Source: JAAYWY01 sp050945275
GTDB taxonomy: Bacteria; Bacillota; DTU030; DUMP01
Reading direction: 5' to 3'
Assembly: GCA_050945275.1 (NCBI GenBank)
Contig: JBMNSQ010000071.1
Location: forward strand, 1 to 8,997
Length of the DNA stretch: 8,997 nucleotides
The notes beneath the pieces are model-generated. The model was given only the letters and a program-made list of their open reading frames with translations. It had not been told where the DNA came from and searched no databases. Made by a program: the position numbers and the translations under genes. Within the stretch, counting starts at the first letter, position 1, and each line of letters opens with the position of its first letter. Below, in pieces: positions 7,040 to 8,997 of the stretch.

Positions 7040-7091
7040 TCCTGTACAAATAGCGAATGAGTGGATAGAATAAGGGAAAAGGAGTACAGGA
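7040..7091 (+). repeat. 8-bp inverted repeat whose right arm enters the glutaredoxin Shine-Dalgarno
   Basis: TCCTGTAC (7040-7047) is the exact reverse complement of GTACAGGA (7084-7091), with 36 nt between them. The right arm covers the first four bases of the AGGAGGT ribosome site (7088-7094). On an mRNA reading in from uvrB the hairpin could mask the site; a transcript starting near 7078 would lack the left arm. The pairing is seen directly; the regulatory role is inference. Confidence 0.4.
7043..7071 (+). promoter_or_regulatory. Candidate sigma-A promoter of the Sec-glutaredoxin gene
   Basis: TGTACA (7043-7048, four of six to TTGACA) and TAGAAT (7066-7071, five of six to TATAAT) are spaced by 17 nt. 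Transcription would start near 7078, leaving about 25 nt of leader with the ribosome site. The -35 is weak and overlaps the inverted-repeat arm, so read-through from uvrB is also possible. Confidence 0.35.
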
Positions 7092-7094
7092 GGT
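7088..7094 (+). promoter_or_regulatory. Ribosome binding site that fixes the glutaredoxin start at ATG 7103
   Basis: AGGAGGT, a perfect Shine-Dalgarno, lies 8 nt before ATG 7103. No ribosome site precedes the TTG at 7160, the only start-like codon that would yield an uninterrupted frame. Translation must therefore begin upstream of the in-frame TGA. Confidence 0.9.
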
Positions 7095-7102
7095 ATAAAA
7101 GT

Positions 7103-7345
7103 ATGGCCAGCCAAATTCCGGTGATCGTATATTCCACCCCGACCTGACCATATTGCACTTTGGTGAAAGAGTTTCTTTCCGAGCACAATGTGGCGTTCGA
7201 AGAAAAAGATGTGGCTGTAGATAGGGAAGCTAGGCAGGAAATGCTAGCCCTGACCGGGCGTACGGCCGTACCGGCTCTTAAAATCGGTGACGATGCGGTA
7301 GTGGGCTTTGACCGGGCTCGTATTAGCGAGCTGCTGGGATTGTAA
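7103..7345 (+). CDS. Selenocysteine-containing glutaredoxin-like protein (U-P-Y-C active site)
   Basis: Read from ATG 7103 to TAA 7343-7345 with TGA 7145-7147 decoded as selenocysteine, this is an 80-residue thioredoxin-fold protein. It starts VIVYSTPT (7-14), then Sec15-Pro16-Tyr17-Cys18, helix VKEFLSEHN, the strand around FEEKDVAVD, TAVP with the family's cis-proline (54-57), and ends VGFDRARISELLGL. This is the YruB/NrdH-like glutaredoxin pattern at normal length; relatives carry CPYC, so the TGA replaces precisely the nucleophilic cysteine. It should catalyse thiol-disulfide exchange in the cytoplasm, and Sec would increase nucleophilicity. It has a perfect RBS, a SECIS-like hairpin after the UGA, and a probable terminator. 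It sits alone between uvrB and uvrA. Sec-glutaredoxins are known from some Clostridia (for example Alkaliphilus oremlandii). The alternative, a nonsense mutation or read error, is less likely given the position and hairpin. Naive annotation would call only residues 20-80. Confidence 0.88.
7163..7180 (+). promoter_or_regulatory. Candidate bacterial SECIS element
   Basis: GAAAGA (7165-7170) pairs perfectly with TCTTTC (7174-7179) around the 3-nt loop GTT (7171-7173). G7163-C7180 can pair below a bulged U7164. Known bacterial SECIS hairpins lie inside the coding region just after the UGA, with a short apical loop carrying a G in its first two positions; here the loop G lies 24 nt after the UGA. 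A bulged U beneath the upper stem also recalls the E. coli fdhF element. SelB would bind here to deliver Sec-tRNA. The lower stem is weak. Confidence 0.75.
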
Positions 7346-7371
7346 AGCTAGTTTTAGTTAAATATACTGGT

Positions 7372-7404
7372 GCACAAAGAGGGGTTTAGCCTCTCTTTTG
7401 TGTT
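7372..7404 (+). terminator. Probable intrinsic terminator after the glutaredoxin gene
   Basis: CACAAA (7373-7378) pairs with TTTGTG (7397-7402), and GAGG (7379-7382) with CCTC (7390-7393), leaving a 3-nt bulge on the right side and a 7-nt loop. The following sequence is T-rich but interrupted by G. It lies 26 nt after the stop codon and would separate the glutaredoxin transcript from uvrA. Confidence 0.6.
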
Positions 7405-7421
7405 GTGTAGTTTAGATATTA

Positions 7422-7438
7422 TGCTATCAGTAATAGCA
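7422..7438 (+). repeat. TGCTAT-N5-ATAGCA palindrome upstream of the uvrA promoter
   Basis: TGCTAT (7422-7427) and ATAGCA (7433-7438) are perfect inverted half-sites separated by CAGTA. They end 14 nt before the uvrA -35. The size and position suit a repressor or activator operator, but I recognise no known site, and a palindrome of this length can occur by chance. Confidence 0.25.
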
Positions 7439-7452
7439 ACAATTTATGGATG

Positions 7453-7480
7453 TTGGCCCAGATGTATGGTGTGGTATAAT
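7453..7480 (+). promoter_or_regulatory. Extended -10 sigma-A promoter of uvrA
   Basis: A perfect TATAAT (7475-7480) is preceded by TG-n (7472-7474), forming an extended -10. TTGGCC (7453-7458, four of six to TTGACA) lies 16 nt upstream. Transcription would start near 7487, about 39 nt before the uvrA ATG. No GAAC-N4-GTTC LexA box was seen around it. Confidence 0.8.
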
Positions 7481-7525
7481 GAAGTCTGTGAAATCCATGT
7501 AAACGAAAGCGAGGATTAGAAGCTA

Positions 7526-8997
7526 ATGGCAGAAGAGTACATCCGTATTAGAGGAGCACGCCAACATAATCTCAAAAACTTAAATATCGATCTGCCTCGT
7601 AACAAACTGGTGGTGATTACCGGACTATCGGGTTCGGGTAAGTCCTCGCTCGCGTTTGATACTATTTACGCTGAGGGCCAGCGCCGATACGTGGAATCGT
7701 TATCGGCTTACGCGCGCCAGTTTTTAGGGCAAATGGATAAGCCCGATGTTGATTATATTGAAGGTTTGTCGCCAGCTATTTCTATTGATCAAAAGACTAC
7801 AAATAAGAATCCCCGTTCAACTGTAGGCACAGTGACAGAGATCTATGACTATTTGCGGTTGTTGTTTGCTCGCATCGGACGTCCTCATTGCCCTGACTGC
7901 GGTTGCCCCATTGAGCGACAAACGGTGGATCAAATGGTGGATCGCCTGCTAGAGTTGCCGGAAGGAAGCCGAATGCTTCTTCTAGCTCCTCTGGTTCGCG
8001 GGCGTAAAGGAGAACACAAGCGTCTTATTGAGGAGACCAAGCGCAACGGCTTTGTCCGAATGCGGGTTGATGGTGAAGTTAGGGATCTGTCGGACGAGAT
8101 TAAGCTGGAGAAGAACAAGAAACATACGTTGGAAGTTGTGGTGGACCGCCTCCGAATACGAAGCGGCATTCAAAAGCGATTGGCTGATTCTTTGGAACTG
8201 GCTTTAGGGTTAAGCCAAGGTTTGGTCATGGTATCGGTTGTGGATGGGGAGGAGTATACTTTTTCGCAGAGTTTTGCCTGTCCCAAATGTGGTTTTAGTT
8301 ACGAAGAATTGTCACCCCGACTTTTTTCTTTTAATAGTCCCTATGGGGCTTGCCCAACTTGTACCGGTCTAGGAATTACCATGGAAATTGACGCGGATCT
8401 GGTTATCCCTGATCCTAGCAAATCGATATCTGAGGGGGCTATTGCTACATTTAGCCGGTCGGCTAATTATTATCCGCAAGTTCTAAAAGCGCTGGCTCGT
8501 CATTACGGTTTTAGTACGGAAGTGCCGTTTTCAGAGCTCACACCGAAGCAGCAAGAACTAGTTTTATACGGAACTAACGGTAAGCGTTTTCGAGTAGATT
8601 ACGAAACTAGGTGGGGTGAGTCTCGAGTTTTTAAGACCGACTTTGAAGGTGTTATACCCGTTTTGCAAAGGCGCTACCGGGAATCTCAGTCTGAAACGGC
8701 CCGCACTGAGTATGAGGAATACATGAGTTCACGGCCGTGTCCTTCTTGCGAGGGGAAACGGCTGAAGCCGGAAGCCCTGGCCGTGACGGTCGGTGGTAGC
8801 AACATTGCTCAGTTGACTTCCTTATCGGTAGGAGAGGCGCAGGAGTTTTTTACAACACTTAAGTTAACGGATCGGGAACAACGGATAGCTGCCCGAATCC
8901 TAAAGGAGATTCAAGCCCGCCTAGGCTTTTTAGTTAATGTGGGGTTGGACTATCTGGCGCTGGAGCGGGTAGCAGGGAGTTTGTCCGGCGGAGAGGC
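7526..8997 (+). CDS. uvrA: UvrABC system protein A (5' portion, truncated by window end)
   Basis: The frame is open from ATG 7526 to the window edge: 490 complete codons of a protein normally about 940 residues. It starts MAEEYIRIRGARQHNLKNL, the standard UvrA opening. Walker A GLSGSGKSS is at 33-41. C122/C125 begin the segment before the UvrB-binding domain. The first zinc module has C252, C255, C276 and C279, C405/C408 lie in CPSCEGKRLK, and the first ABC signature LSGGE (486-490) is the last thing visible. UvrA dimers scan DNA for distortions and load UvrB. An AGCGAGG ribosome site (7508-7514) lies 11 nt upstream of the ATG. It is driven by its own strong promoter rather than by read-through from uvrB. 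The second ATPase half lies beyond the window. Confidence 0.97.
   Translation, partial: MAEEYIRIRGARQHNLKNLNIDLPRNKLVVITGLSGSGKSSLAFDTIYAEGQRRYVESLSAYARQFLGQMDKPDVDYIEGLSPAISIDQKTTNKNPRSTVGTVTEIYDYLRLLFARIGRPHCPDCGCPIERQTVDQMVDRLLELPEGSRMLLLAPLVRGRKGEHKRLIEETKRNGFVRMRVDGEVRDLSDEIKLEKNKKHTLEVVVDRLRIRSGIQKRLADSLELALGLSQGLVMVSVVDGEEYTFSQSFACPKCGFSYEELSPRLFSFNSPYGACPTCTGLGITMEIDADLVIPDPSKSISEGAIATFSRSANYYPQVLKALARHYGFSTEVPFSELTPKQQELVLYGTNGKRFRVDYETRWGESRVFKTDFEGVIPVLQRRYRESQSETARTEYEEYMSSRPCPSCEGKRLKPEALAVTVGGSNIAQLTSLSVGEAQEFFTTLKLTDREQRIAARILKEIQARLGFLVNVGLDYLALERVAGSLSGGE

Noticed and set aside
7145..7147. TGA as a nonsense mutation or sequencing error in a dead glutaredoxin gene
   Set aside because: The rest of the gene shows no decay, the stop falls exactly on the catalytic Cys position, and a SECIS-like hairpin follows. 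It remains the main alternative if the genome lacks selenocysteine machinery.
7160..7345. A 61-residue uninterrupted frame starting at TTG 7160 as an independent small protein
   Set aside because: It lacks a ribosome site and the first beta strand and active site of the fold; the same frame upstream is clearly glutaredoxin with a perfect RBS at 7088-7094. It is the tail of the selenoprotein.
7647..8763. Extra CxxC motifs in UvrA (C122/C125/C127, C405/C408) as an unusual metal site
   Set aside because: CPxCG and CPxCxGKRL segments at these positions occur in ordinary UvrA proteins, so nothing novel is implied.
1..8997. CRISPR arrays, insertion sequences, tRNA or rRNA genes, phage genes
   Set aside because: No regularly spaced repeats, transposase-like frames, terminal inverted repeats or structured RNA gene sequences were seen; the window is chromosomal housekeeping DNA.

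Overview
The window is a gene-dense stretch (about 50% G+C by eye) with every recognisable gene on the + strand. It looks like a low-to-mid-G+C Gram-positive anaerobe of the Clostridia. The reasons are strong AGGAGG-type ribosome binding sites, frequent GTG starts, a transketolase that appears to be the separate C-terminal subunit, an FtsEX plus coiled-coil M23 peptidase module, a Firmicutes-style UvrB length, and an apparent selenocysteine-decoded UGA. I cannot name a genus.

Layout: (1) 1-674: the 3' end of a transketolase C-terminal subunit gene overlaps (GTGA) a DUF523/TudS-like gene, which ends in a very strong hairpin terminator. (2) 675-3590: a cell-wall/division operon, ftsE-ftsX-M23 peptidase, preceded by a sigma-H-like promoter with Spo0A-box-like sequence and closed by a terminator. 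(3) 3591-6993: a good sigma-A promoter drives an HtrA-type membrane-anchored serine protease followed 21 nt later by uvrB. (4) 7040-7404: a small monocistronic glutaredoxin gene with its own RBS and a probable terminator. (5) 7405-8997: uvrA, with a near-ideal extended -10 promoter, cut by the window edge just after its first LSGGE signature.

The most interesting item is the glutaredoxin at 7103-7345. Its reading frame is interrupted only by one TGA, exactly where the first cysteine of the CPYC redox motif should be (giving U-P-Y-C). A 6-bp hairpin with a G at the first loop position starts 17 nt after the UGA, as expected for a bacterial SECIS element. I therefore read it as an 80-residue selenoprotein; a conventional gene caller would start it downstream of the active site (TTG 7160) or miss it. 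An 8-bp inverted repeat whose right arm enters its Shine-Dalgarno sequence adds a possible second level of control.

How the genes work together: FtsE/FtsX form an ABC-type transmembrane switch that in other bacteria controls a coiled-coil peptidoglycan hydrolase, and here the adjacent gene encodes one with an intact metal site. UvrB and UvrA are the damage-recognition and loading proteins of nucleotide excision repair. HtrA (envelope protein quality control) and the Sec-glutaredoxin (thiol redox) sit among the repair genes, giving a stress-response flavour, but functional coupling is inference only.
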